Positions 26,989-35,779 of a DNA stretch of 57,071 nucleotides are shown piece after piece. Each line of letters begins with the position of its first letter. Positions within the stretch are counted from its first letter, which is position 1. The notes beneath the pieces are model-generated. The model was not told the origin of the DNA, made no database searches, and saw only the letters and a list, made by a program, of their open reading frames with translations. Location: positions 1 through 57,071 of the IMG/VR virus record IMGVR_UViG_3300027963_000090. One strand, given 5' to 3'. The stretch is from a virus. Made by a program: the position numbers and the translations under genes.

Positions 26989-29001
26989 ATGGCTGCTGAT
27001 TACACAATAAATTATTCGGATGGTGCTAGTCTCACTATTCCAGCAAACACTGTAGAAGATAGTTCTACCAGTTTAAAGTTGCCTGGAAGATATACCACTG
27101 ACTACGGCAAACACATCTCAGAAAACTTTTTACGTTTATTAGAAAATTTTGCACACAGCAATGCTCCAGCTAATCCCACAGAAGGACAATTGTGGTACAA
27201 CAACACAGCAGGAGTGGACCAATTAAAAATTTATGACGGAACTCAATGGGTTCCAGCAGGCGGAATACACAAAGCAACCACTCAACCTTTGGCAGGATCA
27301 AGTGTCACAGGTGATCTTTGGGTGGACACTGACAATCAACAATTGTATCTTTTCACAGGATCAGGTTGGGTTTTAGTAGGACCAGAATTCAGTCAAGGAT
27401 TAAGCACAGGAACCAAACCTACCACAATTGTAGGCACAGACAACGTAGAATACACAGTGGTATTGATTCAGGTGGAAGCCAAACCAGTAGCAATAATTTC
27501 CACAAAAACTTTTACTCCAAAATCTAACATCGCCGGATTCACAACCATTCAACCAGGATTTAATTTAAGTTCAGTGGATATTACTGGATCAGGCATTGGA
27601 AAATTTTATGGCACAGCAGAAAAAGCAGAAAAATTAATCAGTGGTGGTGATATTGTATCAGGATCTAATTTTTTACGCAAAGATGCTGCCAATGTGGCAA
27701 ACTTTGGTTTAAAAATAAACAACAATTCAGGAATTGATGTGGGCAACAGTGCCACATTAAACATTGGTATTGAAGGACAAGCAGGTATTATCAGTCACAA
27801 AACTTCTGGAGCCAACATTGATTTTAGAGTGAATGATCAAGGCACCACACGCACAGTGATGAGAATAGATTCCACAACCAATGTGGGTATTAATACCACT
27901 GCTCCCACAGAAGCATTGGATGTCACAGGAAATATTCAAGCCAGTGGAGAATTATATATAAATTCCACAACTCAAAGCGACAGCATCAGCACAGGCAGTA
28001 TAATCACTGCAGGTGGATTGGGAGTGGCCAAACAATTGTATGTGGGTGAAGATGCAGTGTTTGAATCAGATATTACCACAGGCAATATTATGCCCAATGC
28101 TAATATCAGTTATGATATAGGTTCATCCACTAATAGATTTTTAAATGTTTATGCCACAAACTTATACGGAAATTTTGTTGGAACTTTAACAGGATCCATC
28201 AGTGGAGCAGCTGAAACTGCCAATAAATTAAGCAGCGCCACTCGTTTCAGTTTGGTGGGTGATGTTACATCTAACGAAATTGTTTTTGATGGTCAGGATG
28301 ATGATCCAGCAGTGTTCACAACTTCTATATCCAATGCATTTGTTTCTGGCAAAACTGCCACATCATTCAGTCAAAACAGTGATGAAATATTAATCAATAG
28401 AGTTTCAGGCAGCACGGGATTATACAAAATCAGCAGAGATAATTTCTTTTCAGCTATAGCAAAAATACCAACAGGTATGATCACTCCATTTGGTGGAGCA
28501 GCAGCACCTAATTTTTGGTTGCTGTGTGATGGATCAGAATATGAAAGATCATTGTATCCACAATTATTTGCAGTGATAGGAACAAGTTTTGGAACTCCAA
28601 GTTCAGCAACAAAATTCAAAATGCCTGATTTGAGAGGCAGAATGCCTTTGGGCAGAGACAACATGGGTGGTACCAGTGCTGATAGAGTCACAGCCAGTGC
28701 TGCTGATAATATTGGTGGATTCGGCGGAAACGAAACAAAAACTATTCCAGTGGAAAACTTACCACAACACACTCACAACATGCAAGGTGTTACAGGCGCT
28801 CAATATTATGCACTGAGAGATGGGGGAGTAAATCCTGGTGAGACCACAGCAATAGTTTATGATGCACCCACAGGCACAGGTGCAGGAAGTGCTATTGCCA
28901 ACAGTGGAGATGTAGATTCAGGAGCCATAGGCAATGCTCAAGATGTGATGAATCCATATTTGACTATAAATTATATTATTTTTACAGGACAGAGTGAATA
29001 A
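26989..29001 (+). CDS. tail fibre protein with C-terminal tail-collar domain
   Basis: A 670-residue fibre. Residues ~30-85 hold an N-terminal module shared with the next two genes (ISENFLRLLENFAHSNAPAN, then PTEGQLWYNN and a YDGTQWVP strand), probably the attachment domain. The middle is a long beta-helical/low-complexity shaft with intramolecular repeats such as TAEKAEKL and SGAAETANKLSSA. From ~496 there is a phage tail-collar domain like that of T4 gp12: GMITPFGG, a WLLCDGSEY strand, MPDLRGRMPLGRD, ETKTIPVENLPQHTHNMQG and a final NPYLTINYIIF. In T4 gp12 the matching His residues bind metal ions and the head binds lipopolysaccharide; here receptor binding is inferred. The ATG at 26989 follows GAGG. 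The stop overlaps the next ATG as TAATG. Confidence 0.85.
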   Translation: MAADYTINYSDGASLTIPANTVEDSSTSLKLPGRYTTDYGKHISENFLRLLENFAHSNAPANPTEGQLWYNNTAGVDQLKIYDGTQWVPAGGIHKATTQPLAGSSVTGDLWVDTDNQQLYLFTGSGWVLVGPEFSQGLSTGTKPTTIVGTDNVEYTVVLIQVEAKPVAIISTKTFTPKSNIAGFTTIQPGFNLSSVDITGSGIGKFYGTAEKAEKLISGGDIVSGSNFLRKDAANVANFGLKINNNSGIDVGNSATLNIGIEGQAGIISHKTSGANIDFRVNDQGTTRTVMRIDSTTNVGINTTAPTEALDVTGNIQASGELYINSTTQSDSISTGSIITAGGLGVAKQLYVGEDAVFESDITTGNIMPNANISYDIGSSTNRFLNVYATNLYGNFVGTLTGSISGAAETANKLSSATRFSLVGDVTSNEIVFDGQDDDPAVFTTSISNAFVSGKTATSFSQNSDEILINRVSGSTGLYKISRDNFFSAIAKIPTGMITPFGGAAAPNFWLLCDGSEYERSLYPQLFAVIGTSFGTPSSATKFKMPDLRGRMPLGRDNMGGTSADRVTASAADNIGGFGGNETKTIPVENLPQHTHNMQGVTGAQYYALRDGGVNPGETTAIVYDAPTGTGAGSAIANSGDVDSGAIGNAQDVMNPYLTINYIIFTGQSE

Positions 29002-31166
29002 TGAGTTATAAAATAAACAAAACAGACGGATCATTGTTGGTAGATTTGATTGACGGTACAATTAATACTGAATCAACTGATATCACACTGATAGGAAGAA
29101 ATTACAAAGGATTTGGAGAATTAATCAACGAAAACTTTGTGAAGATGTTGGAAAATTTTGCCAGCTCTTCTGCTCCAGCAAACCCTTTGCGTGGACAATT
29201 ATGGTATGACACATCAGAAAACAGATTAAAAGTTTACAATGGCTCAGAGTTTAGCACCAATGGTATTATATTAAGCTCTACTCAACCTAATTTAGCAGCT
29301 GGTGATCTTTGGATTGACAGTTTAAATCAACAATTAAAATTCTTTGACGGTAACGACATAGTAACAGTTGGTCCTGATTACACCAATGATCAAGGAGTGA
29401 GCGGGTTCGTGGTAGATTCTATATTGGACACACAAAATGTTACTCGCACTGTGATAAAATTCTTTGTGGGCAACTCTTTGTCAGGAGTTTACAGTGCTGC
29501 TCAATTCACACCAGTAACTTCACAATTAATTGCTGAATTAGTTTCAGGCAGTAATCCCACAGGTACTATCTATCAAGGATTTAATTCAGTTTCAGACACT
29601 TTCAAATGGCGTGGAGTAGCCACCAAAGCAGATTCATTGGTGGATGGATCAGGAGTGTATCGTAATGCTGATAGTTTTTTAAGAACTGATGTGGATGATC
29701 TCACAGAAGGCAGCATCACAGTTCAAAACAATGATGGAGTTATTATTGGATTGAACAACGATACCAGTTTGAGATATGCCAGCAATAGTTTTATAATTCA
29801 AAATAACTTTGCCAATGCAGATATAGCATTCAAAATTAAAACACCTGCAGTGACTGATGCTATCTATATTGATGCCAGTGCTCAAGCAGTGGGAATATTC
29901 AACAACACTCCAACCTATCCTTTGGATGTGATAGGCAATGTAAGAATTCAAGGTAATCTAACTGTTCAAGGCACAGGAGCAGCCACAATCACAGAAGATC
30001 TTAGAGTGGAAGACAAAACCATTGAATTGGCCACTATCACTGGAACACCTTTGGGCAATGATTCATATGTGTCAGGTGGAGGTATTGTATTAAAATCTTC
30101 AGTGACTGATAAAACATTACTGTGGCAAAATCTTGCCACTGGTTGGAACAGTTCAGAACATATAAATTTAGCCACAGGAAAAAATTATCAAATTAACGGA
30201 ACCACAGTGATATCTGCCACAGCGTTGGGATCAACCATCACCAGTGCTCCAGGATTGACATCGTTGGGTACTTTGACAGGACCTTTGAATGTGGACAATT
30301 TAAGATTGCAAGGTATTACATTAAGCAGCCAAAGCGGACAAAATTTACAATTACAAGCAGCCACTAACATAATTTCTGTTCAAGGATCAGCAGTGATCAG
30401 AGGAGTAGGCACACCCACTCAGGCCACTGATGTGGCCACCAAAGGTTATGTGGATGGCAGAGAATTGATCAGTTTTATGTTGGATGTTACAGATTTAGGT
30501 TCTGGCGGCACATTGAATACCAACATTGCCACTGTATTAAATGATCTTTATCCAGCAGCTGGTTACACTTATTCAGGATCAAATTCAGGATTAAATATTC
30601 CAGCAAGACAAGCAGGATCTTTAGCCAGAGTACACACTGTGGCATTTGGTGGAACTTCAGTGTCATTCTCTGGTGCTAATTTAGAAGCAGCCTCTGACAA
30701 AAGTTACACAGCAGTGGATCAAACCATCACAGCATCTCCACTCACAGTGTTGTCTGTGGAAACAGGTTACGATACACCAACATTGGGAACACAAGTAAGA
30801 ATTACCACCAGTACTCCACATGTGTATGAAGTGGATCAAACTGTGACTATTTCAGGCAGTGCTGGAATTAGTTTTGATGGCACATATCTTATCACAGAAA
30901 TTACCAACAGCACAGATTTTGTTATAGAATTAGCACCGTATTTTGATCTATCTAGTACTCCAGGATCAACATACACTGCTAGCACAGCCACAGTGGCTAG
31001 AACACCTTTCACAGGACTTGCCAACAAAACAGTATTGATGGACATAGCATTTGGCACAGCAACAGGAAGTATTACTGCTAGCACCACAAGAGCATTAAAA
31101 CAATTTGTAGTTTCTGGGGGTGCTTGGGTGTTTGACCAGGATTTAACACAAGGAACTTTAATATAA
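29001..31166 (+). CDS. tail fibre protein (second of three paralogues)
   Basis: A 721-residue fibre with the same N-terminal module as its neighbours (INENFVKMLENFASSSAPAN, then PLRGQLWYDTSENRLKVYNG, about residues 42-81). A shaft-like middle follows, with ITEDLRVEDKTIELATITGT (about 329-348) and a TSAPGLTSLGTLTGPL segment (about 413-428). These are typical of marine T4-like fibres, where intramolecular-chaperone-like and trimeric coiled elements alternate. The C-terminal third (about 490-721) is different and lacks a collar domain. I see Ser/Thr-rich beta structure and a DGTYLITEITNSTDFVIEL motif of the kind common in fibre tips. No peptidase S74 motif is visible. The start ATG overlaps the upstream stop, so the two fibres are probably made together. 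Confidence 0.78.
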   Translation: MSYKINKTDGSLLVDLIDGTINTESTDITLIGRNYKGFGELINENFVKMLENFASSSAPANPLRGQLWYDTSENRLKVYNGSEFSTNGIILSSTQPNLAAGDLWIDSLNQQLKFFDGNDIVTVGPDYTNDQGVSGFVVDSILDTQNVTRTVIKFFVGNSLSGVYSAAQFTPVTSQLIAELVSGSNPTGTIYQGFNSVSDTFKWRGVATKADSLVDGSGVYRNADSFLRTDVDDLTEGSITVQNNDGVIIGLNNDTSLRYASNSFIIQNNFANADIAFKIKTPAVTDAIYIDASAQAVGIFNNTPTYPLDVIGNVRIQGNLTVQGTGAATITEDLRVEDKTIELATITGTPLGNDSYVSGGGIVLKSSVTDKTLLWQNLATGWNSSEHINLATGKNYQINGTTVISATALGSTITSAPGLTSLGTLTGPLNVDNLRLQGITLSSQSGQNLQLQAATNIISVQGSAVIRGVGTPTQATDVATKGYVDGRELISFMLDVTDLGSGGTLNTNIATVLNDLYPAAGYTYSGSNSGLNIPARQAGSLARVHTVAFGGTSVSFSGANLEAASDKSYTAVDQTITASPLTVLSVETGYDTPTLGTQVRITTSTPHVYEVDQTVTISGSAGISFDGTYLITEITNSTDFVIELAPYFDLSSTPGSTYTASTATVARTPFTGLANKTVLMDIAFGTATGSITASTTRALKQFVVSGGAWVFDQDLTQGTLI

Positions 31167-31172
31167 AATAAG

Positions 31173-31179
31173 ATAAATA
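31173..31179 (+). promoter_or_regulatory. T4-type late promoter for the third fibre gene
   Basis: ATAAATA in a 36-base gap. Predicted +1 is near 31185, with an 18-base leader containing AAAAGGA before the ATG at 31203. Confidence 0.66.
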
Positions 31180-31202
31180 ATTGAGCAAAAGGAAAACGCA
31201 AT

Positions 31203-32642
31203 ATGCCATATCAAATAGATAGATACGCTTTAGGGACATTAACTACCGTGGAAGACGGTACAGTAGACCAATCTACCAACTTAAAATTAGTGGGAAAAAA
31301 CTATGCTGGCTACGGGGAAATTCAAAACGAAAACTTTGTACATTTATTAGAAAATTTTGCTAGTGCTAACGCTCCCACAAGACCTTTGAGCGGTCAAATA
31401 TGGTTTGATTCAGCCACTAACAAATTAAAATTTTACGACGGAACAAAATTTAGAACCACTGGTGGTGCAGAAGTAGGCACAGCAGAACCAGCAGGATTAA
31501 CAGTGGGTGACTTTTGGTGGGACACTGCCAATGATCAATTATATGCTTACAACGGCACAAGTTATGTGTTGGTTGGTCCTCAAGGAGTAGGCGATACTGT
31601 AACTCAAATTGTCAGCAGAACAATCAGAGACAGTTTCAGTGCTAATCAATTAATTATTGAAGCAAAAGTTAATGACAAAACAATTTTCATCGTAAGCGAC
31701 ACAGCATTTACAATTCTTTCAGCAGATAGACCCACAGGATTTACCACTGTAAAACAAGGTCTTACACTGCGTGGTGCAGATTCTACCACAGGAGCACAAA
31801 CGGCATTTTCTAATGGCACTTTGGATAAATTTTGGGGCACAGCAGCCAATGCAGATAGATTGGGTGGATTAGAAGCATCTGCTTTTGTTCAAGTGGGAGG
31901 CAATAGTAATTTTGATGACAATGGATTCACAGTAGGCACAGGCAACGATTTAAGAATTAATATCGTAAATGATAATGAAGCAAAAATTATCAACGAAGTT
32001 GGTTCTGTTATTAAAATGGGAGCCAGCAATACTCACTCAGTGAGCATAACTGCCACAGGCATTGAGCCTAGAATAGACAGCACTTATGACATTGGAACCA
32101 ATGCTAATAGATTTGCCAACATTTATGCGGATAACATTTATGGCATAGCAGAAAAAGCCACCAACATAAGATTCAGCTCAACTGATTATGCTGGAGCAAT
32201 TACCACAGTGAATAACTCAGTGGCATTGCGAGATGGCAGTGGAAATATCACAGCAAACATTTTTCAAGGTGTAGCTTCTCAAGCAAGATACGCTGATTTG
32301 GCAGAAAAATACATGGCAGATGCCACATACGAAATTGGCACAGTGTTGGCCATTGGTGGCACAGCAGAAGTTACAGCAGCCACTGAAGGTTCTATTGTGG
32401 CAGGTGTGGTGAGCGGTGCTCCTGCATTCCTAATGAATGCAGACCAAATAGGTGGCACATCGGTGGCTATCAAAGGTAGAGTACCTGTTAAAGTTAAGGG
32501 TGCTGTTGCCAAAGGCGACAAAATTGGTACTGGTTCTACTCCGGGAGTTGGAGTTGTTGTTACAGGATCAGACTACTTTGCTGTGGCTTTGGAAGCAGAT
32601 TCAAGAATCACAGTTACAACTGTTGAGTGCTTTATCAAGTAA
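31203..32642 (+). CDS. tail fibre protein (third of three paralogues)
   Basis: A 479-residue fibre with the shared N-terminal module (IQNENFVHLLENFASANAPT, then RPLSGQIWFDSATNKLKFYD, about residues 36-80). The shaft region includes a TYDIGTNANRFANIYADNIYG segment near 297-317, also present in the first fibre as SYDIGSSTNRFLNVYATNLY. The C-terminal ~110 residues (from AEKYMADATYEIGTVLAIGG) form a compact Val/Gly/Ala-rich domain with IKGRVPVKVKGAVAKGDKIG. I have seen such domains at the ends of phage fibres next to the site where an S74 chaperone would sit, but the catalytic Ser-Lys dyad region is not present. A separate late promoter and AAAAGGA ribosome binding site fix the start. Confidence 0.75.
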   Translation: MPYQIDRYALGTLTTVEDGTVDQSTNLKLVGKNYAGYGEIQNENFVHLLENFASANAPTRPLSGQIWFDSATNKLKFYDGTKFRTTGGAEVGTAEPAGLTVGDFWWDTANDQLYAYNGTSYVLVGPQGVGDTVTQIVSRTIRDSFSANQLIIEAKVNDKTIFIVSDTAFTILSADRPTGFTTVKQGLTLRGADSTTGAQTAFSNGTLDKFWGTAANADRLGGLEASAFVQVGGNSNFDDNGFTVGTGNDLRINIVNDNEAKIINEVGSVIKMGASNTHSVSITATGIEPRIDSTYDIGTNANRFANIYADNIYGIAEKATNIRFSSTDYAGAITTVNNSVALRDGSGNITANIFQGVASQARYADLAEKYMADATYEIGTVLAIGGTAEVTAATEGSIVAGVVSGAPAFLMNADQIGGTSVAIKGRVPVKVKGAVAKGDKIGTGSTPGVGVVVTGSDYFAVALEADSRITVTTVECFIK

Positions 32643-32690
32643 TCCAAAATGACCAATAATCTAAAATCATTCAGGGACACTTTAACCCAA

Positions 32691-32697
32691 CTAAATA
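32691..32697 (+). promoter_or_regulatory. T4-type late promoter (CTAAATA)
   Basis: CTAAATA followed by CTTTT in the 75-base gap after the third fibre gene. Predicted +1 is near 32703, with a 15-base leader containing CAGGA before the ATG at 32718. Confidence 0.65.
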
Positions 32698-32717
32698 CTT
32701 TTAACAGGAAATAAATT

Positions 32718-33620
32718 ATGACAGTAGGTGCTCAAATAACAGCAGAACGTTACAACTTAATTCAAAACAAAGTGGCCACAGTACTGGGTCAAGGCACTGG
32801 AGACAGTGGTTATGGACAAACAGTTGTTAGTTCTAACGTGGCAGTATCACAATTGATTGAAGACAATCATTTGAATGATTTGCGTTTGGATATTAGAAAA
32901 GCCCACATACATCAAACAGGATCTTATCCCACTTTAGGAACAGTAAACACTACTGTGACTGTGGATGATAACAACAGTGGAGCAGGCACAGGATATGTTC
33001 AATTTGAAACTCTTGCAGACACAATCACCACAAACAGAAACACTTCAAACGCAGGAAGATTTGCTATCAATTCCACCAGTTCTACCTACACAAGAACGCC
33101 CGTATGGAATGGATTGCGTACAGGAACATTCACAGTGACATTTGCCAGCGTTAATGCTAAAAGATATTATTTCAACACAGGCAGTGCTGTGCAAATCTCA
33201 ATGAATATTTCAGGCAGTGTTGCCAGCAAAGTAACTGAATGGAATGCTTTATTTTCAGGCATGGGCACATTGTCATTCAGTAATTCTTCAACCAAAACAG
33301 GTGCATCAGGCACATTAAATTCCATCAACGCTTTAAATTTAACCACAGCAGATCAAACGATCTACACATCCAGCAATCCACTAGCACCTTATGCTGCCAA
33401 CTATTTCACAGTGAGTGCAAAATTCACAGACATTAGTGAAATGGCCATTCAATTCACCATTAACCTGCGTGATGACGCAGCAGGAAACGTGGACGAAGAT
33501 GTGGATGGCAGTTTGACCATAACTGTTTCGGACAAAAGACCAGACAGTGCATTGACTGATGGATTGACCATTGTGGCTCCCGCTTTTGGTAGCATGGGCA
33601 GCAACATTACTACTGCTTAA
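32718..33620 (+). CDS. virion structural protein, fibre-like (function unknown)
   Basis: A 300-residue protein closing the structural block. The N-terminal ~80 residues (ITAERYNLIQNKVATVLGQG, then a GDSGYGQTVVSS loop and a HLNDLRLDIRKAHIHQTG helix) match a family I associate with cyanophage and pelagiphage virion proteins, often annotated only as structural. Residues 90-290 are almost entirely Ser/Thr/Asn-rich beta sequence, as in a receptor-binding or decoration domain. No enzyme motif is visible. It has its own late promoter and a CAGGA ribosome binding site. The 116 bases that follow contain no gene but do contain two promoters for the accessory region. Confidence 0.6.
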   Translation: MTVGAQITAERYNLIQNKVATVLGQGTGDSGYGQTVVSSNVAVSQLIEDNHLNDLRLDIRKAHIHQTGSYPTLGTVNTTVTVDDNNSGAGTGYVQFETLADTITTNRNTSNAGRFAINSTSSTYTRTPVWNGLRTGTFTVTFASVNAKRYYFNTGSAVQISMNISGSVASKVTEWNALFSGMGTLSFSNSSTKTGASGTLNSINALNLTTADQTIYTSSNPLAPYAANYFTVSAKFTDISEMAIQFTINLRDDAAGNVDEDVDGSLTITVSDKRPDSALTDGLTIVAPAFGSMGSNITTA

Positions 33621-33656
33621 TTTTACCAATTCCTAATACCACCTAACTGTTCATAT

Positions 33657-33663
33657 CTAAATA
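33657..33663 (+). promoter_or_regulatory. T4-type late motif (CTAAATA) upstream of the accessory region
   Basis: CTAAATA followed by CAATC, the same core as 32691. Predicted +1 is near 33669, giving a 68-base leader that would include the whole sigma70 promoter described next. Tandem late and early control of the accessory operon is inferred. Confidence 0.55.
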
Positions 33664-33682
33664 CAATCATAATCCATATTTG

Positions 33683-33711
33683 TTGACTTTTAGCTAGAAA
33701 TAACATATAAT
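33683..33711 (+). promoter_or_regulatory. near-consensus sigma70 promoter of the accessory operon
   Basis: TTGACT (33683-33688), a 17-base spacer, TATAAT (33706-33711). Transcription would start near 33718 and AAGGA lies at 33718-33722, upstream of ATG 33737. This is one of the three best host-type promoters in the window; the other two serve gp55 and gp47. Confidence 0.78.
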
Positions 33712-33736
33712 TCTAGTAAGGATTATTATAAAATTT

Positions 33737-34093
33737 ATGATTAAAAATCTTAACGTTGTTGCTGAATTATTAATAGTTACTGATGCAATGTCCAGTTTTA
33801 ACAATCAATTAAAAATATTGAAGAATAAATTTTTGGACAGCAATATTGCTTTTGTAGAAGGACATCAGTTCACAATAACATCTGCACTGATATCACATTG
33901 TGATATTTTGATTGCTGCTGAAAGAACTCAAGATGTGATACTATTGGATGATTATCAAAATCCTGTATTGATTAAAAATCTTGTAGATTTTAAAGATAAC
34001 ATTATAGATTTGTATCAAAGCAATTTGAATTCATATTATACTGAATACAATGAATTGTTAAAAACCAAAGGTGAAGTCAAGGACAATGCATGA
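33737..34093 (+). CDS. hypothetical protein, first gene of the accessory operon
   Basis: A 118-residue protein that I do not recognise. It has a hydrophobic N-terminal stretch (NVVAELLIVTDAMSS, about 5-19) too broken for a clear membrane segment or signal peptide. A mixed alpha/beta middle contains DILIAAERTQDVILLDDYQN (about 56-75), and a Tyr/Asn-rich helix lies near the end. It has no Cys and no visible catalytic motif. Its stop overlaps the next glycosyltransferase-like gene by four bases (ATGA), so it is co-translated with the cassette. It could be a small accessory subunit or a substrate/carrier of the modification enzymes. Nothing in the sequence decides this. Confidence 0.6.
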   Translation: MIKNLNVVAELLIVTDAMSSFNNQLKILKNKFLDSNIAFVEGHQFTITSALISHCDILIAAERTQDVILLDDYQNPVLIKNLVDFKDNIIDLYQSNLNSYYTEYNELLKTKGEVKDNA

Positions 34094-34950
34094 AAAAAGG
34101 TATAATAATTTATGCTCATAACAATAGCAGCATTGACTATGTCAAGCAGGCCATATTCTGCACTCAACAAATTAGAAAACATTTAAAACTTCCAGTAACA
34201 CTGATCACTTCCAATCAGGAACATCTTGAAAAAAATTATAAAAAACAAGCAATAATTTTTGATAAAATTATCTCTGTGCCTGATTACAGCACTGCTCAAC
34301 AAAAAACTTTTTATGATGGGCAAAACAAGCATGTCACAGATCAATGGAAAAACCATTTGCGTTCCACTGCTTATGAGTTAAGCCCTTATGATGAAACGCT
34401 TGTGATGGATTCAGATTATATTGTTTGTAATAATAATTTGTCTAAATGTTTCAAATCCAACGAAGATTTTCTTATACACAAAAAATCCATTTATATCAAT
34501 TATTCCAGTAAATCAGAATCTAAATTAAAAGCTATCAGTGATACAGGTGTTGATATGTATTGGGCCACTGTGTTTTATTTTAAAAAGACCACGAGAGTTA
34601 AAAAACTATTTGAACTAATACAGCATATCAAAGATGATTGGCAATTTTATAGATTCAGTTATCAAATAGTGGACACGTCATTTAGAAACGATTTTGCTTA
34701 CAGCATAGCCATACATATGATAAATGGATTTCAACAAGGAGTATGGCCTTATTCATTGCCAGACAGTTTGTATCATATTACTGATAGAGATCTAGTAAAT
34801 TCTTTTAATAAAGAAGTTTGGAATTTTTCTCTAGCTATTGATAACAATCAGTACATGCCTATGAGTGTTAAAGGTATCAATATACACATCATGAATAAAT
34901 TTGCACTGGATAAAATTATAGACAAAGGATTAAATCGTGTTAGAATCTAA
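34090..34950 (+). CDS. glycosyltransferase-like protein (GT-A fold, DxD)
   Basis: A 286-residue protein with the outline of a nucleotide-sugar glycosyltransferase of the GT8-like/GT-A type. It has an N-terminal IIIYAHNNSSIDYVKQA strand-loop-helix (about 5-21), a VTLIT strand, and LVMDSDYIV with the metal-binding-type D107-x-D109. The downstream part contains YWATVFYFKKT and an NDFAYSIAIHMINGF segment near 212-226, as in enzymes that read an acceptor. It is paralogous to the next gene: both share a (F/Y)AxxNxxxDYVxQA start and a (M/L)D(S/A)D motif. The donor and acceptor cannot be read from sequence. It overlaps the preceding gene by four bases and the next by fourteen. Confidence 0.65.
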   Translation: MKKGIIIYAHNNSSIDYVKQAIFCTQQIRKHLKLPVTLITSNQEHLEKNYKKQAIIFDKIISVPDYSTAQQKTFYDGQNKHVTDQWKNHLRSTAYELSPYDETLVMDSDYIVCNNNLSKCFKSNEDFLIHKKSIYINYSSKSESKLKAISDTGVDMYWATVFYFKKTTRVKKLFELIQHIKDDWQFYRFSYQIVDTSFRNDFAYSIAIHMINGFQQGVWPYSLPDSLYHITDRDLVNSFNKEVWNFSLAIDNNQYMPMSVKGINIHIMNKFALDKIIDKGLNRVRI

Positions 34951-35779
34951 AGGATATTGTATATTTGCACAAAAAAATAATCAAGTGGATTATGTGCGTC
35001 AAGCATACGCATTGGCTTTGAGTATAAAAACACACATGCCTCTCAGTCAAGTGTGTTTAATTACCAATGTGAATGTGCCTGCTTATATGAAAAAATTATT
35101 TGATTATATCGTGGATATACCAGGAGATGATGATGCAGTAAATTCTGAATGGAAAATAGAAAATAGATATAAAATTTATCAAGCCACACCATATGAACAT
35201 TCAATCATATTGGATGCTGACATGCTGATATGCAGCGATATCAGTCATTGGTGGGATTTTTTAAAGAATTTTGATCTATTTTTTACCACACAAGTAAGAA
35301 CATACAGAAATGAAATTGCTAATTCCACTTATTATCGTAAAACTTTTAAAAATAATCAATTGCCTAATTTATATTGTGGCATGCATTACTATAAAAAATG
35401 TCGAAACAATGGAGATTTTTTAGGATTATTAAAACAAATAGTTTTGAATTACAAATTATTCTATGAAAAATACACACCCAACAACACACAAACTTGGTGC
35501 AGTATGGATGTGAGTGTGGCCATAGCAAGTAAATTATTAGGCATAACTGAAAAAATTACCAGCAAAGTACCTTATATTGGATTCACACATATGAAACCAC
35601 ACAGTCAAGGGTGGGAACATACACCAGATCACTGGATGGAAAAAGTTAACATATATTATGATTCAAAAAAAAGAATAAAACTGGGTAACTTTTTACAGCA
35701 AGGTATATTGCATTATGTGGAACCTGAATTTTTAAGTGAACAATTAATGAATCAATTGGAAAAAAATTACAATGGATAA
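34937..35779 (+). CDS. glycosyltransferase-like protein (GT-A fold, DxD), paralogue of the preceding gene
   Basis: A 280-residue protein that probably starts at GTG 34937. AAGGA (34924-34928) lies eight bases upstream, and the next ATG would remove the first beta-strand. The N-terminus YCIFAQKNNQVDYVRQAYAL (about 7-26) and the strand IILDADMLICS with D93-x-D95 are the visible GT-A features. Later segments NLYCGMHYYKKC (about 144-155) and TWCSMDVSVAIASKLLGI (about 190-207) parallel the acceptor-side region of the paralogue. It overlaps the upstream gene by 14 bases and the next by 8 (ATGGATAA). Two adjacent paralogues suggest sequential addition of two sugars or a recent duplication with changed specificity. 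Confidence 0.68.
   Translation: MLESKGYCIFAQKNNQVDYVRQAYALALSIKTHMPLSQVCLITNVNVPAYMKKLFDYIVDIPGDDDAVNSEWKIENRYKIYQATPYEHSIILDADMLICSDISHWWDFLKNFDLFFTTQVRTYRNEIANSTYYRKTFKNNQLPNLYCGMHYYKKCRNNGDFLGLLKQIVLNYKLFYEKYTPNNTQTWCSMDVSVAIASKLLGITEKITSKVPYIGFTHMKPHSQGWEHTPDHWMEKVNIYYDSKKRIKLGNFLQQGILHYVEPEFLSEQLMNQLEKNYNG

Noticed and set aside
32643-32717. Possible terminator (GGG...CCC) after the third fibre gene
   Set aside because: The stem is only three base pairs with no following T-tract.
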